Assembly: GCA_022563885.1 (NCBI GenBank)
Contig: JADFMM010000003.1
Span: forward strand, 17,909 to 81,908
DNA: 64,000 nucleotides
Direction: 5' to 3'
Source of the DNA: Planctomycetota bacterium
GTDB lineage: Bacteria; Planctomycetota; Phycisphaerae; Sedimentisphaerales; Anaerobacaceae
Shown here: positions 35,842 to 44,703 of the stretch, one piece after another
Layout: every line of letters starts with the position of its first letter
Numbering within the stretch: position 1 is the stretch's first letter
Notes under the pieces: generated by a model
Database searches by the model: none
What the model was told of the DNA's origin: nothing
What the model saw: only the letters and a program-made list of their open reading frames with translations
Program-made: the position numbers and the translations under genes

Positions 35842-37188
35842 GTGAAGAAGGACGTCGCCTATCAAAAGTGCATCAATCCCCAGTGTGGGGCCGAGTATGA
35901 TTGCGCCCAGACCCTGGTGACCTGTTCCGCTTGCGGCGAACTCTTAGACGCCCAGTACGACTGGGATCGAGTCTCCGTTCCCGACTCTATGGAAGCCTTT
36001 GCAAAGCGCTGGACGACGCGCAGCAGACGGCTGGATTTTTCGGGTGTTTGGCGTTTTCGCGATTTGCTCGACTTCTGTCCGGATGACCAGAAAGTCTCTA
36101 TTGGTGAAGGGCAGACCATCTTAGAGAAGAATGACCGCGTTGCCCAGCACTTGGGCATGGATCCGGGCAGTGTGTACCTGCAATACGAAGGCCTCAATCC
36201 CTCCGGTTCCTTTAAAGACAATGGCATGGCCGCGGCGTTTAGCCATGCTAAGATGGTGGAAGCCACCTCCTGCGTCTGTGCATCGACTGGCAACACCTCT
36301 GCATCGGTGGCCCTCTACGCCCATAGCTGCGGGCTCAAGTGCACCGTCCTCATCGGTACCGGGCGAATTGCCTTTGGCAAACTCAGTCAGGCCATGGATT
36401 ATGGTGCGCAGACGATCCAGATCAACGGAGACTTTGACGACTGTATGCATCAGGTCCAGGCCGTCTGCCAACGTCTGGGGCTCTATCTCATGAACTCTCT
36501 GAATCCCTTCCGCCTGGAAGGCCAGAAGACCATCATGTATCGCATTATCGAAGGCCTGGGGTGGGAAGTTCCCGATTGGATCATCGTTCCTGGGGGCAAC
36601 CTGGGCAACTCGAGTGCGTTCGGTAAGGCCTTTATGGAACTTAAGCAACTCGGTCTTATCAACAAGGTGCCGCGCTTGGCTATCGTCAATGCAACGGGAG
36701 CGGATACCCTGACCGAGTTGGTGAATAACAGAGGCCTAAGTTGGAATGATGGCCGCGTTGACCAGGGGATCATCGATGACTACTACGCGGATCTGACCGC
36801 GCGAGAATTCTCGCCACGGACCTGCGCTTCCGCGATTGAAATCTCTCGTCCCGTCAATCTGAAGAAGTGCCTACGCGCGCTGGAGGTGTGTCAGGGTGTG
36901 GTCTTGGCGGTAACCGACCCCGAAATCTGCGACGCCCGGGCCTTGATTGGTCGCTATGGGCTCGGGTGTGAACCGGCCTCGGCCGCAACCATCGCCGGGC
37001 TGAAACACCTGCTGGACGAGGGGGTCATAAATCCGGGGGAGAGGGTGGCCTGCGTACTGACCGGTCACGTGCTGAAGGATCCCGATGTCACCGTAAACTA
37101 CCACAAGCAAAAGCAGGGCGTTTTCAGCAACGCCCCCGTGGAGGTCGAGAATGATCTGGAGGCGATCATTCGTCTGATTCAACGCTAG
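35842..37188 (+). CDS. thrC: Threonine synthase
   Basis: A 448-residue PLP enzyme. The open frame reaches back through tRNA-Leu, so the start is placed at GTG 35842 ([10 protein letters not shown]). An N-terminal zinc ribbon has two cysteine pairs (CINPQCG, CSACG); the PLP lysine is in [32 protein letters not shown] and [16 protein letters not shown] bind substrate and phosphate. It converts O-phosphohomoserine to threonine in the cytoplasm. Its own transcription unit appears to start after the tRNA; a family A repeat and HAD gene follow. Confidence 0.93.
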   Translation: MKKDVAYQKCINPQCGAEYDCAQTLVTCSACGELLDAQYDWDRVSVPDSMEAFAKRWTTRSRRLDFSGVWRFRDLLDFCPDDQKVSIGEGQTILEKNDRVAQHLGMDPGSVYLQYEGLNPSGSFKDNGMAAAFSHAKMVEATSCVCASTGNTSASVALYAHSCGLKCTVLIGTGRIAFGKLSQAMDYGAQTIQINGDFDDCMHQVQAVCQRLGLYLMNSLNPFRLEGQKTIMYRIIEGLGWEVPDWIIVPGGNLGNSSAFGKAFMELKQLGLINKVPRLAIVNATGADTLTELVNNRGLSWNDGRVDQGIIDDYYADLTAREFSPRTCASAIEISRPVNLKKCLRALEVCQGVVLAVTDPEICDARALIGRYGLGCEPASAATIAGLKHLLDEGVINPGERVACVLTGHVLKDPDVTVNYHKQKQGVFSNAPVEVENDLEAIIRLIQR

Positions 37189-37254
37189 ACGGTCTACCGG
37201 TACCCGACGATGATTGCCGGTCAGAATGGATGGTCGCTCTCAGAATCGTATCTA

Positions 37255-37476
37255 GGGACCGTCAAGAAATAACTTGGACTTTTGAATGCCCAATTGCACC
37301 CATCTTTGATCGCATCTCAATCGCAAAATCCGCGAGGTAGAACGGCTACGCCTGTGGTTTCGCTAAGAACGCTTGGAAGGGACAGTCTTTTAAAAGACTG
37401 TCCCCCATCCTTGTTTCGACCCAATATGGGGCACACTTGGACCCCAAATTGTCCAACTTATTTATTGCCGATCGCC
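37255..37476 (+). repeat. Dispersed repeat family A, copy 4
   Basis: From GGGACCGTCAAGAAATAACT to TTATTTATTGCCGATCGCC. The ends pair as terminal inverted repeats of about 25 bases. The centre is a perfect palindrome at about 37379-37404 whose 13-base arm reads GGGACAGTCTTTT. The right end is 24 bases before the HAD gene start. Confidence 0.87.
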
Positions 37477-37499
37477 TACCTGCTTCGAATGAGTCTCGC

Positions 37500-38129
37500 A
37501 TGTTGAAATACAAGCTCGTCATTTTTGATTTTGATGGCACCTTGGCCGACACCTACCACTGGTTTACGAGCATCATGAACCAGGTGGCGGACAAGTACAA
37601 ATTTCGTCGTGTGGCACAGAACGAGTACAAGACGCTACGGGAGTTGAGTGCCAGACGGGTCATGCAACACCTGGGCATTTCCATGTGGAAAATGCCCTTC
37701 ATTTCGAACCATGTGCGCCGCCTGATGGCCCGAGACCTGCTTAGGATTTCCCTGTTTGCCGGCGTAGACGAACTCTTGGAGCGTCTCTCTGGCATGGGTG
37801 TCGCCTTGGCGGTGGTCAGCTCCAATTCTTCCCAGAATGTCCATAGCGTTCTGGGTCAAAAGAATACGGCCCTCATCTCCTACTACGAGTGTGGTGTCTC
37901 TATTTTCTCCAAAACGGGCCGACTGAAAAAAATCATCCGGAGCAGTGGCCTGGCCAGAAGTGAGACCCTGTATGTTGGGGATGAGATAAGGGACCTCGAG
38001 GCCGCCCGGAAGGCGAACATCGCCTTTGGAGGCGTCTCCTGGGGCTACAATAAGGCCGAATCGTTGGCAGAACGTTCGCCGGGTGAGCTGTTCTCCAGCG
38101 TGCAGGAGATAGCGGAATGCGTTACCTAA
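37500..38129 (+). CDS. HAD-superfamily phosphatase (PGP/Gph-like)
   Basis: A 209-residue protein from ATG 37500; the upstream codons belong to the repeat. Motif I is VIFDFDGTLADTYHWF, motif II lies in LAVVSSNSSQNV, motif III includes RLKKIIR and motif IV YVGDEIRDLEAARKANI. The layout matches phosphoglycolate phosphatase-like HAD hydrolases with a helical cap between motifs I and II. Substrate cannot be told from sequence. Single gene, convergent with the large secreted protein. Confidence 0.85.
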   Translation: MLKYKLVIFDFDGTLADTYHWFTSIMNQVADKYKFRRVAQNEYKTLRELSARRVMQHLGISMWKMPFISNHVRRLMARDLLRISLFAGVDELLERLSGMGVALAVVSSNSSQNVHSVLGQKNTALISYYECGVSIFSKTGRLKKIIRSSGLARSETLYVGDEIRDLEAARKANIAFGGVSWGYNKAESLAERSPGELFSSVQEIAECVT

Positions 38130-38141
38130 CGCGATGGGTTG

Positions 38142-40121
38142 TCATGGATTGACGGATATCTTCATCTCAAAGTAGGGGGTATCATCGTGGGTGGCCAGCA
38201 ACGTGTCAAGATGGAGTGACAAGTCCCGCCGAGATTCTTGGCCATTCAAGTCGAACCGAATCGTGAGTCTTCGAACAGACCCGGCCCCGAGTTGGCCCGG
38301 GAATTCCTGGACCGGTTGGTAGTCCGCGTGGAAGTCGGTAATGAAGGGGGCAATCAGGTCGAATTCGTCCCATGCGGCATCATCGAAGATCGGTGGCGAT
38401 TCGTCTTCTCCCAGGATCCAAATGACTGCACCGGTGTCGGTGTGCAGGCTCAAGTGATCCCATAGCAACCAGGGGTTGGGCTGCTTGTCGTTGGCCAATT
38501 CCAGCACCAAGACGTTCTGGCCCAGTCTCAGGTGATCTTTGTCGAGGGTGATAGTGCGTTGGGGAGGGTAGGGCGTGTTTTCGGAACCGAAACGATAGAA
38601 CCCGATGACGGGCGTGATACTGACGCCAACAGGATTGGGCGTATACTCAGTGATGGCGTAGAGAGAGGCCAAAATCTGTGCGACGCTGTTCTCATATCCC
38701 GGCACGCCAGCGGCCATACGATAGAAGGTGGGCTTGCCCTCGTCGAGCTGCAGACAGGTGAACATCGACAAGGTGGCGTAGGCGTGACTGAGTGTTTCGA
38801 AGACCCATCGTCCGCCGTCCGCACCCTGGTAGGGGGAATCCCTAAATGGACTGGCAAGTACTTCAAATCCAAAGGGCGTCGCCCCCGCGCCGTGAAAGTA
38901 GCCGGCCGAATCGACCGTGAGCTGCTTTATGTAGGTGAAGAGTTGGTCTCGAAGGCCGGGCTCAAGATCGGGGCCCGCGCAGAAGGGGACGAAGAAGGCG
39001 TGGGGCATAACGTGGCCGGGCAGGGTTTCTGGCACTTCGTAGTTTAGATTGGCGGGGGTAAAGCGGTCCGCCAGGGGGATCCCGTTCGCTGTCTGGGTGA
39101 GGGCATCGGAGAAGGCGGGGTAGTCCACGCCCAGGCATGCGCCATATGCCAGGTGAGTCCGTACCGCGGGTACAAAGGAATCTCGGCTGAAATAGGACTG
39201 GATACCCGGGGGGCCTTCAAAGGCACCGATAGGAAGGCCGGCCAGCGATCGGAGCGACCAGACGGACATGGTATTGTAGAAGGGGGCTTCCCGCACCAGG
39301 TGGCGGACGTCTGAGCAGGACTGCCAGATACGGGGCTCGCGAGAGTGCGCCCTAGTTATCTGGCGAAACTCATCGTAGCTAATGGCCCCGGAGAGGTAGG
39401 CGATCCAGGTCACAACACCGCCTTCATCGGCATAGACGTCCCAATGGGCAGCCTGACCAAGACCGGTATCTGCATCAAGCGCGCGGGCCAACTTAGGTCC
39501 GGACGCGTGTGACACCAGAAACGCGCGCAAGCGCATGCGCCCCATCACGGAGTCGGCCAGGTCTTGCAAGTACCCGTCGCCGATACGCCGTGCCCAACCC
39601 TTGGTTATCGTCAATGAGGCATAGAATAGGGCGTTGTCTAAGCTGGGGATCAGGAGCTTATGGTCATGATAGGGAGCGGTAAGGTCGTTTCCCTGCCAGT
39701 CCCTCAGCACGTAGGAGGCGTAGAAGAGCCCCCGATGGTTTTGAGAAGAGTCTAACTGCAGCAACTGCAGGGTGCGCAGCGCAGTTTTTATCTGAAGCCC
39801 CGCCTGGTAGGGCGACCAGATGTTTCGTTCTGCGGCCGCGATCCAGGCCTGGATCGTGTAACCCCACTGGGCCGGGCCCGACGACGCGTATCGGGTGCGC
39901 GCGCCATACCGGTACGCGCTCATGGGAAGGCCCGAACTTGCGATAACGTCAGAACTGCGAAAGTAGTTCATGTGAATGCGGAATTGTGCATCCAGGAGGG
40001 TGCGCTGTCCTTCGCTGAGAAAGGCGGTTTCCGCCAGACAAGTCCCGGCAAAGAACTGGACTATCCCTACTACACCGATACTCAGCAGAGTCACGGGCGA
40101 GAGAATTCGTTTCCCGTACAT
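38142..40121 (-). CDS. Large secreted protein, possible helical-toroid glycosidase-like
   Basis: A 659-residue protein from ATG 40121, with AAAGGAG six bases upstream; an ATG at 40142 is less well placed. The signal peptide is RILSPVTLLSIGVVGIVQFF up to the cleavage around GTCLAETA. The mature part begins with many helices (AQWGYTIQAWIAAAERNIWS, GLQIKTALRTLQLLQLDSS, GAGATPFGFEVLASPF), a pattern seen in (alpha/alpha)6 toroid enzymes such as glucoamylase-like proteins; the last 170 residues are beta-rich. No catalytic motif can be named with confidence, so function is open. Preceded by a palindrome-bearing promoter region. Confidence 0.6.
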   Translation of the reverse strand: MYGKRILSPVTLLSIGVVGIVQFFAGTCLAETAFLSEGQRTLLDAQFRIHMNYFRSSDVIASSGLPMSAYRYGARTRYASSGPAQWGYTIQAWIAAAERNIWSPYQAGLQIKTALRTLQLLQLDSSQNHRGLFYASYVLRDWQGNDLTAPYHDHKLLIPSLDNALFYASLTITKGWARRIGDGYLQDLADSVMGRMRLRAFLVSHASGPKLARALDADTGLGQAAHWDVYADEGGVVTWIAYLSGAISYDEFRQITRAHSREPRIWQSCSDVRHLVREAPFYNTMSVWSLRSLAGLPIGAFEGPPGIQSYFSRDSFVPAVRTHLAYGACLGVDYPAFSDALTQTANGIPLADRFTPANLNYEVPETLPGHVMPHAFFVPFCAGPDLEPGLRDQLFTYIKQLTVDSAGYFHGAGATPFGFEVLASPFRDSPYQGADGGRWVFETLSHAYATLSMFTCLQLDEGKPTFYRMAAGVPGYENSVAQILASLYAITEYTPNPVGVSITPVIGFYRFGSENTPYPPQRTITLDKDHLRLGQNVLVLELANDKQPNPWLLWDHLSLHTDTGAVIWILGEDESPPIFDDAAWDEFDLIAPFITDFHADYQPVQEFPGQLGAGSVRRLTIRFDLNGQESRRDLSLHLDTLLATHDDTPYFEMKISVNP

Positions 40122-40530
40122 ATCGACTCCTTTCATTGACAAGGCCCGTAAATTGCCGAAGGATTAAGGCGTGGTCAGAATTCACCCAGGGCCGGATGAC
40201 GACATCTGGAGATGCCGCGATAATCTGGGGATTACTTCCAACTCACTTTTTAGAAGCACCTCCGAAAACGTGGCCTCACCGACCCTGCATCCAGTGCATC
40301 ACATTCGCGTAGATCCAATAAGTAGGATACACACTATGGGTATTTATGCAATAGATTATTTGATTTAATTTAGATCAAATAAAAAGTTTTGGAAGACTTC
40401 CTGGGAATACATAGAGAAACGAGTAAGGTTTTTGGTAGGGACGAATAAAAGTGTTCTCTATGGCCACCGCTGAAATGAGAAGGAGCGTCTGGAGGCTGAT
40501 TCTGGATCGTCGGCCGGGAGGGGTTGCGCC
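40122..40530. other. Intergenic region, AT-rich
   Basis: Between the secreted-protein start and the ald stop. Apart from the promoter and palindrome at 40324-40382 I see nothing further; the small plus-strand open frames lack start signals. Confidence 0.45.
40324..40382 (-). promoter_or_regulatory. Promoter with upstream palindromic operator
   Basis: On the minus strand TTGCAT (40351-40346), a 16-base spacer and TATCCT (40329-40324) form a plausible promoter for the secreted protein. Directly upstream, 40356-40382 is an inverted repeat with 9-base arms TTATTTGAT and ATCAAATAA around a 9-base centre, suited to a dimeric regulator. The centre is too long for a standard FNR box (TTGAT-N4-ATCAA). 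Confidence 0.45.
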
Positions 40531-41616
40531 TCAGAGCTGGAAGGCATCGGCTACCGCCGTGCAGAGGACCTCGCTCCTGCGCATATTCAGGGCGGCGGCC
40601 CGGCCAGGACTCTTGGACGTAAAGTCGTCGATACCCAATGCGGCCAGTTCACGGCAGTAGGGTAGCGTGGCGTTGCAGAGGGCCTGGCTACTGGTTCGCC
40701 CCACGGCGCCGGGCATGTTGGCGACGCAATAATGGACCACATCTTCCACAATAAACACGGGGTCACTGTGGGTAGTCACATGACTGGTCTCGCAGCAGCC
40801 TCCTTGGTCGATACAGACATCGACTAGGGCCGCCCCCTTCTTCATCTCTTTCACGGTTTCGCGGTTGATGAGTCTCGGTGTCTTCGCACCGGGGATCAAC
40901 ACCGCCCCCACCACAAGATCCGATAGGCGGGCATGCTGCGCCACGGCATGAGGGTCGCAGTAGACGGTAGTGACATTGGGCGGCATGGTCTCCTCTAGAT
41001 AGCGGAGGCGCTTTAGATTGATGTCCATGATCACGACCGAGGCGCCCAACCCGGCGGCCACACGGGCGGCGTTGGTCCCCACCACGCCGGCGCCAATGAT
41101 CAGCACCTTGGCGGGCTCTACGCCTGCAACGCCTCCCAAGAGGATCCCGCGTCCCATCATGGGTTTCTCGAGACACTTGGCGCCCTCTTGAATCGACATC
41201 TTGCCCGCTACCTCGCTCATCGGCGTCAGTAGGGGTAGTTGCCCCTGTTCGTCGCTCAACGTCTCATAGGCCACCGCCACAATACCTCGATCGAGACAGC
41301 CTTGGGTTAGTTGTCGGGACCCGGCGAAGTGAAAATAACAAAACACGATCTGATCGGGCCTCAGCAGGGCAATCTCTTCGACCTGAGGCTCCTTCACTTT
41401 CATCACCAGTTGGGCCTGATCGTAGATCTCAGCGGCGCTGTCGATGAGTGTGGCGCCCGCCTGGGCGTAGCTCGCGTCGTCGTAGCCGCTGCCCAGTCCG
41501 GCGCCCTTCTGCAACAGGACCCTGTGACCGTCTCCGGTCAGGAGCTGCACGCCCACGGGCAAAACCGCGACGCGGTACTCGTCCCGTTTAACCTCGCATG
41601 GAATACCGATGATCAT
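40531..41616 (-). CDS. ald: Alanine dehydrogenase
   Basis: A 361-residue enzyme, close to the usual 370. N-terminal half: IGIPCEVKRDEYRVAVLPVG (substrate arginine/lysine region), VMKVKEPQVEEIALLRPDQI and FCYFHFA; NAD domain: VLIIGAGVVGTNAARVAAGL; then VLIPGAKTPRLI and VDVCIDQGGCCETSHVTTHS. It interconverts L-alanine and pyruvate with NAD in the cytoplasm. It lies just downstream of tRNA-Pro on the same strand. Confidence 0.95.
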   Translation of the reverse strand: MIIGIPCEVKRDEYRVAVLPVGVQLLTGDGHRVLLQKGAGLGSGYDDASYAQAGATLIDSAAEIYDQAQLVMKVKEPQVEEIALLRPDQIVFCYFHFAGSRQLTQGCLDRGIVAVAYETLSDEQGQLPLLTPMSEVAGKMSIQEGAKCLEKPMMGRGILLGGVAGVEPAKVLIIGAGVVGTNAARVAAGLGASVVIMDINLKRLRYLEETMPPNVTTVYCDPHAVAQHARLSDLVVGAVLIPGAKTPRLINRETVKEMKKGAALVDVCIDQGGCCETSHVTTHSDPVFIVEDVVHYCVANMPGAVGRTSSQALCNATLPYCRELAALGIDDFTSKSPGRAAALNMRRSEVLCTAVADAFQL

Positions 41617-41645
41617 GGTCTCATTAAGAATCCTGGAAAACTAAG

Positions 41646-41719
41646 TCGGGGTGATAGGATTCGAACCTACGGCCTCCTGGTCCCAAACCAGGCGCTCTGC
41701 CAAACTGAGCTACACCCCG
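41646..41719 (-). tRNA. tRNA-Pro (UGG)
   Basis: Minus-strand acceptor CGGGGTG / CACCCCG, D arm GCTC…GAGC, anticodon stem CCTGG / CCAGG with loop TTTGGGA (anticodon TGG), T arm TAGGTTCGAATCCTA. CCA is not encoded; discriminator A. Confidence 0.95.
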
Positions 41720-41872
41720 ATCGTCACCCTTGTGGCCGAAAATCTGAAGTCTAGCGAACTGAGCCGGCCAGTGCAATGCATTCACGCAAAAATGCGGCGG
41801 TCGGGCAGGGGACTGCTCAGAGGCGGAAATGGCCACACCCAAAAGAATTTTGAAAAGCCAGCCGTTTTTTGA

Positions 41873-41901
41873 TTGACAGTGGCCGCGTTTGGGGAGATAC
41901 T
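41873..41901 (+). promoter_or_regulatory. Predicted sigma-70-type promoter
   Basis: Perfect TTGACA at 41873-41878, 17-base spacer, GATACT at 41896-41901. It points to the small open frame at 41961 and the three-gene secreted cluster. Confidence 0.6.
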
Positions 41902-41960
41902 GTCTTCATGGACTGGAGGTTGACTCCAGACCGGTGTAACGATTGTCAGGAGGACGGTCG

Positions 41961-42203
41961 ATGAGAATGGATGCTCAACCTATCAAAAAGCTGCTCAGTG
42001 CATGTCCCGCCCTGTTGGGTCACGACTTCAAATTTCCCCGTGCGCCGCTTGCCGAAGGGGATTGTTTGTATCGTGGGAGGTTTTCACGACCGCCGTTTGC
42101 AGGGCTCGGGAAAATCGGAGTGCACGAGGCTGTCACGTCCGAGCGTGGTCGCTCAAAACACGCATCTCAAACACTCATCTCTTGTTCTCTAGAACTAACC
42201 TGA
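41961..42203 (+). CDS. Possible small protein, 80 residues, unknown
   Basis: ATG 41961 is preceded by AGGAGG at ideal distance and by a strong promoter 60 bases upstream. The product (MRMDAQPIKKLLSACPALLG…) has no membrane helix, signal peptide or recognisable domain and a composition that is not clearly protein-like. It may be a real small protein, a leader peptide for the cluster downstream, or chance. Confidence 0.35.
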   Translation: MRMDAQPIKKLLSACPALLGHDFKFPRAPLAEGDCLYRGRFSRPPFAGLGKIGVHEAVTSERGRSKHASQTLISCSLELT

Positions 42204-42601
42204 GCGTTCAGTCTGTCTGACACGGTGGTTCCACGGTCAGGTTCTACGCCCGACACCGAGACGCTGGGTGACTGAGCGTTTGTCACTGTCTATGGAAGGA
42301 TGTGATGATGAGAAGTTTTTGTTAGCGTGTGATCCACATGAGAACGCCGGCCCGCAAAATTGAGATGGAGTAGGGCCCCTCAAGGAACTCAATGCCGGGT
42401 GTTCTCTAGGATCGGAGGGTTGTCCCTGTGGGACTCGCAGCAGGAGTGAGGACTCCGTCGAGAGTGTGACGTTTGGGTTGAGAATGCGCCCGGATGGCAT
42501 CGTTCTGGGCATGTGGCGTTTGGCGGACAATTCTGCCGGGAGTAGGAGCCGCTTTGGATGTGTGATGAAAAGGAAGAAGACCATTATTAAGGAGAATAAT
42601 G

Positions 42602-43744
42602 ATGAAAAGGGTGATGGATGTATTGATGGTGGGAGCCCTCTGCTGGGGGAGCGTCGTAACGGCACAGTCGACTGTAGACGTCGCTAATCGGGTGAACTCG
42701 AATTTGGCGCAGACCACCAGTGTGGTTGGCGGAGGCGATTCCAATTCCGACTCGGATGCGATCGCTATTGCCGAAGGTGGCGTGGGTATCGGCTTGAGTG
42801 ATTCATTCTCGAATTCCGGAGTGAGTATCAGTACCACCACCAACGTAAGGGGTAGGACCTTTCCTCTTGGCACGGTGCCGGCCTATTTGCCCCTGTGGCA
42901 ACACGGAGGCTGGGGTACGGTGAAGGGCTACTTTGCCAATGGCCCGACCTCCGAAGATAGGGTCTACGAACGAACCTTTAATCCCGGCGATGCCGAAGAC
43001 ATGGATCAGTTGAGGGGGGTGCTGACCGCCATTCCGCACACGGGTGTGTTTTCAATGGCCGGCGGTCTGTGGAACGGCGTCACGAAGATGTTCGGGGGTC
43101 CGGATCGCTTTCACCACGGACGCGGGTTCGAGATCGCCAACTCGATCATACGTCACCGTCGCCATCACGGTAAGCCACTGATGGTCTTCATTGACAGCGA
43201 GATCGACAAGAAGATCCTGTTTAAGGCGGGCTATGCCTACATTGGGAAGATCAGCGTCGAAGGCAAGTACAGTCGCAACTGGGACCAGGTCTACAACGCC
43301 GCGATCGCGGAGGCCCTTCCCTGGAATGTCGACATCCTGCTGGTTTCCGGTGGCATGAAGGGTGTGACCGTGGGCTCCAATTCCGCCTATCCGAATGCCT
43401 CGATGGGCTACAGTCAGTTGAACTACTCCCTCTCTCTGGGCGGCAGCCATGCCAAAGGCGTCACCGAGGGTAAGGGCAAGCCCGTGTTGAGTGCCGAGGC
43501 ATTTCGCTTTAGTCCCCGCTTGGGACGCAAGCAGAGATTGCCAAGGCAGTTCTATAGCAGGCTGGTGGCCCGATACGCGAAGGCGCAGGAGAAAAGCCTT
43601 CAGGTGCCTTCGGCCTATGTGACTCCGACGACAGGCATCCGTGGAGTGGCCATCAGCAACGAACTCATGCAGATGGCTGGGTTCAAGCAGAGTGAGGCCC
43701 AGCGGATCGACTATGTCCAAGCGACTCAACAAGCTCAACCTTAG
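42602..43744 (+). CDS. Secreted protein of unknown family (cluster gene 1)
   Basis: A 380-residue protein. Two adjacent ATGs occur; 42602 is seven bases from AAGGAG. Signal peptide MKRVMDVLMVGALCWGSVVTAQ. The mature N-terminus (about 60 residues) is rich in Ser, Asn, Asp, Ala and Gly (VVGGGDSNSDSDAIAIAEGG, SFSNSGVSISTTTNVRG), then a folded domain with a basic His/Arg patch (IIRHRRHHGKPLMVFIDSEI) and an alternating alpha/beta pattern (WNVDILLVSGGMKGVTVGSN). No cysteine in the mature part. I do not recognise the family; CsgG was considered and not supported. Followed by two secreted proteins in the same direction. Confidence 0.7.
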   Translation: MKRVMDVLMVGALCWGSVVTAQSTVDVANRVNSNLAQTTSVVGGGDSNSDSDAIAIAEGGVGIGLSDSFSNSGVSISTTTNVRGRTFPLGTVPAYLPLWQHGGWGTVKGYFANGPTSEDRVYERTFNPGDAEDMDQLRGVLTAIPHTGVFSMAGGLWNGVTKMFGGPDRFHHGRGFEIANSIIRHRRHHGKPLMVFIDSEIDKKILFKAGYAYIGKISVEGKYSRNWDQVYNAAIAEALPWNVDILLVSGGMKGVTVGSNSAYPNASMGYSQLNYSLSLGGSHAKGVTEGKGKPVLSAEAFRFSPRLGRKQRLPRQFYSRLVARYAKAQEKSLQVPSAYVTPTTGIRGVAISNELMQMAGFKQSEAQRIDYVQATQQAQP

Positions 43745-43908
43745 AATAGCTGACATGAAGGGTATGATAATCCGCCTATGTGCGGTCCTGGGGGTGGAGA
43801 AAGGAGGATGCGTGCCAAGCAGTCTTGTGAGTTGCATGCCTGTCGCGAAAACGCAGTAGCGTCGGGTAACTTATTAGGAACGTTTCACATTATCAAAGGA
43901 GTATGACT

Positions 43909-44508
43909 ATGTCACGAGTAACGATTGCAGTATTGACAGTATTGTTGATGTCCTCTGCGGCCTCGGCCCAGGGATCTATAAGTCAGGCTCAGCTTCAATT
44001 AGGTGAGCTTGAGAACCTGGTTGCCATTAGTCACGGCGCGAGCGGGTTGAGCGTCACGAGTCTGGATATTGGCAACCACCAGATAATCGATGCTTTTCAC
44101 GACACATCTGCGAGTCAATCCCAGACTGGCTTCCTCCTGCAAGTCGCCAATGCCGAGGCCGACAGCGGATTAATCGTTGTCCTTCAGGCGCTTGGCACTG
44201 GAGGTCTTCAGGCTCAGGTGGTTGGCATTGGTCACGCGTCCATGGGGCAGGCCCAGACCCAAAGCCTGTTCGGTGTGCAGTCGGTCGCTAAGGATCCAAT
44301 ATCTGGTGCCGCCAGCGGCACAGCGTTTCAGGTCGGGACTCTCCATAGCTCTCAGTTTGGCGAAAACACCGCTGCTGTGTCGCATCAGACTTCGAATATT
44401 ACCACCTTCCAGGTCTCCACTTACGTGGGTGATGCCGGCGACGGGGGTGTCGTCGGAAGCAGCGTGCTTGGGTTCACTGAGCAGACGCAATCAGTTTCAG
44501 TACTGTAA
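43909..44508 (+). CDS. Small secreted Gln/Ser/Gly-rich protein (cluster gene 2)
   Basis: A 199-residue protein from ATG 43909, seven bases after AAAGGAG (an ATG at 43903 is nearer). Signal peptide VTIAVLTVLLMSSAASAQ with A-S-A-Q cleavage. The mature protein is free of cysteine and tryptophan, has one lysine, and is rich in Gln, Ser, Gly, Ala and Val with recurring QxQ, SQ and GxxxQ patterns (GSISQAQLQLGELENLVAIS, TGGLQAQVVGIGHASMGQAQ). The composition resembles secreted functional amyloid subunits such as curlin, but no curlin repeat is seen. Unknown family. Confidence 0.7.
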   Translation: MSRVTIAVLTVLLMSSAASAQGSISQAQLQLGELENLVAISHGASGLSVTSLDIGNHQIIDAFHDTSASQSQTGFLLQVANAEADSGLIVVLQALGTGGLQAQVVGIGHASMGQAQTQSLFGVQSVAKDPISGAASGTAFQVGTLHSSQFGENTAAVSHQTSNITTFQVSTYVGDAGDGGVVGSSVLGFTEQTQSVSVL

Positions 44509-44703
44509 TTTATGATGTCTGCAAGGGCCACGGCCCATGCAGTCGTCGGTGGGGGAGCCCGGGATCCGGTCCTTGATAGATTAAGGGTCGAGATCCTGGG
44601 GGACTCCCCTCACCCCTGTCGTGAAGGCTGGCTGGTCCCCATTGAGCGTGGTGGCCACAGCAGACGAAGCGAGAGAGGGTTTTTGATGAAAGGAGTGACA
44701 ACA

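Larger units (their letters stand above)
41720..42601. other. Long gap before the secreted three-gene cluster
   Basis: Holds a good plus-strand promoter (41873-41901) and one small open frame with a strong ribosome binding site (41961-42203). From 42204 to 42590 no gene is recognised; it would be an unusually long leader for the cluster at 42602 or may encode a small RNA. The last bases carry AAGGAG for the next gene. Confidence 0.45.

Noticed and set aside
42602..43744. CsgG or curli secretion homologue
   Set aside because: Secretion and neighbouring Gln-rich proteins suggested it, but no CsgG lipobox or pore motifs are present.
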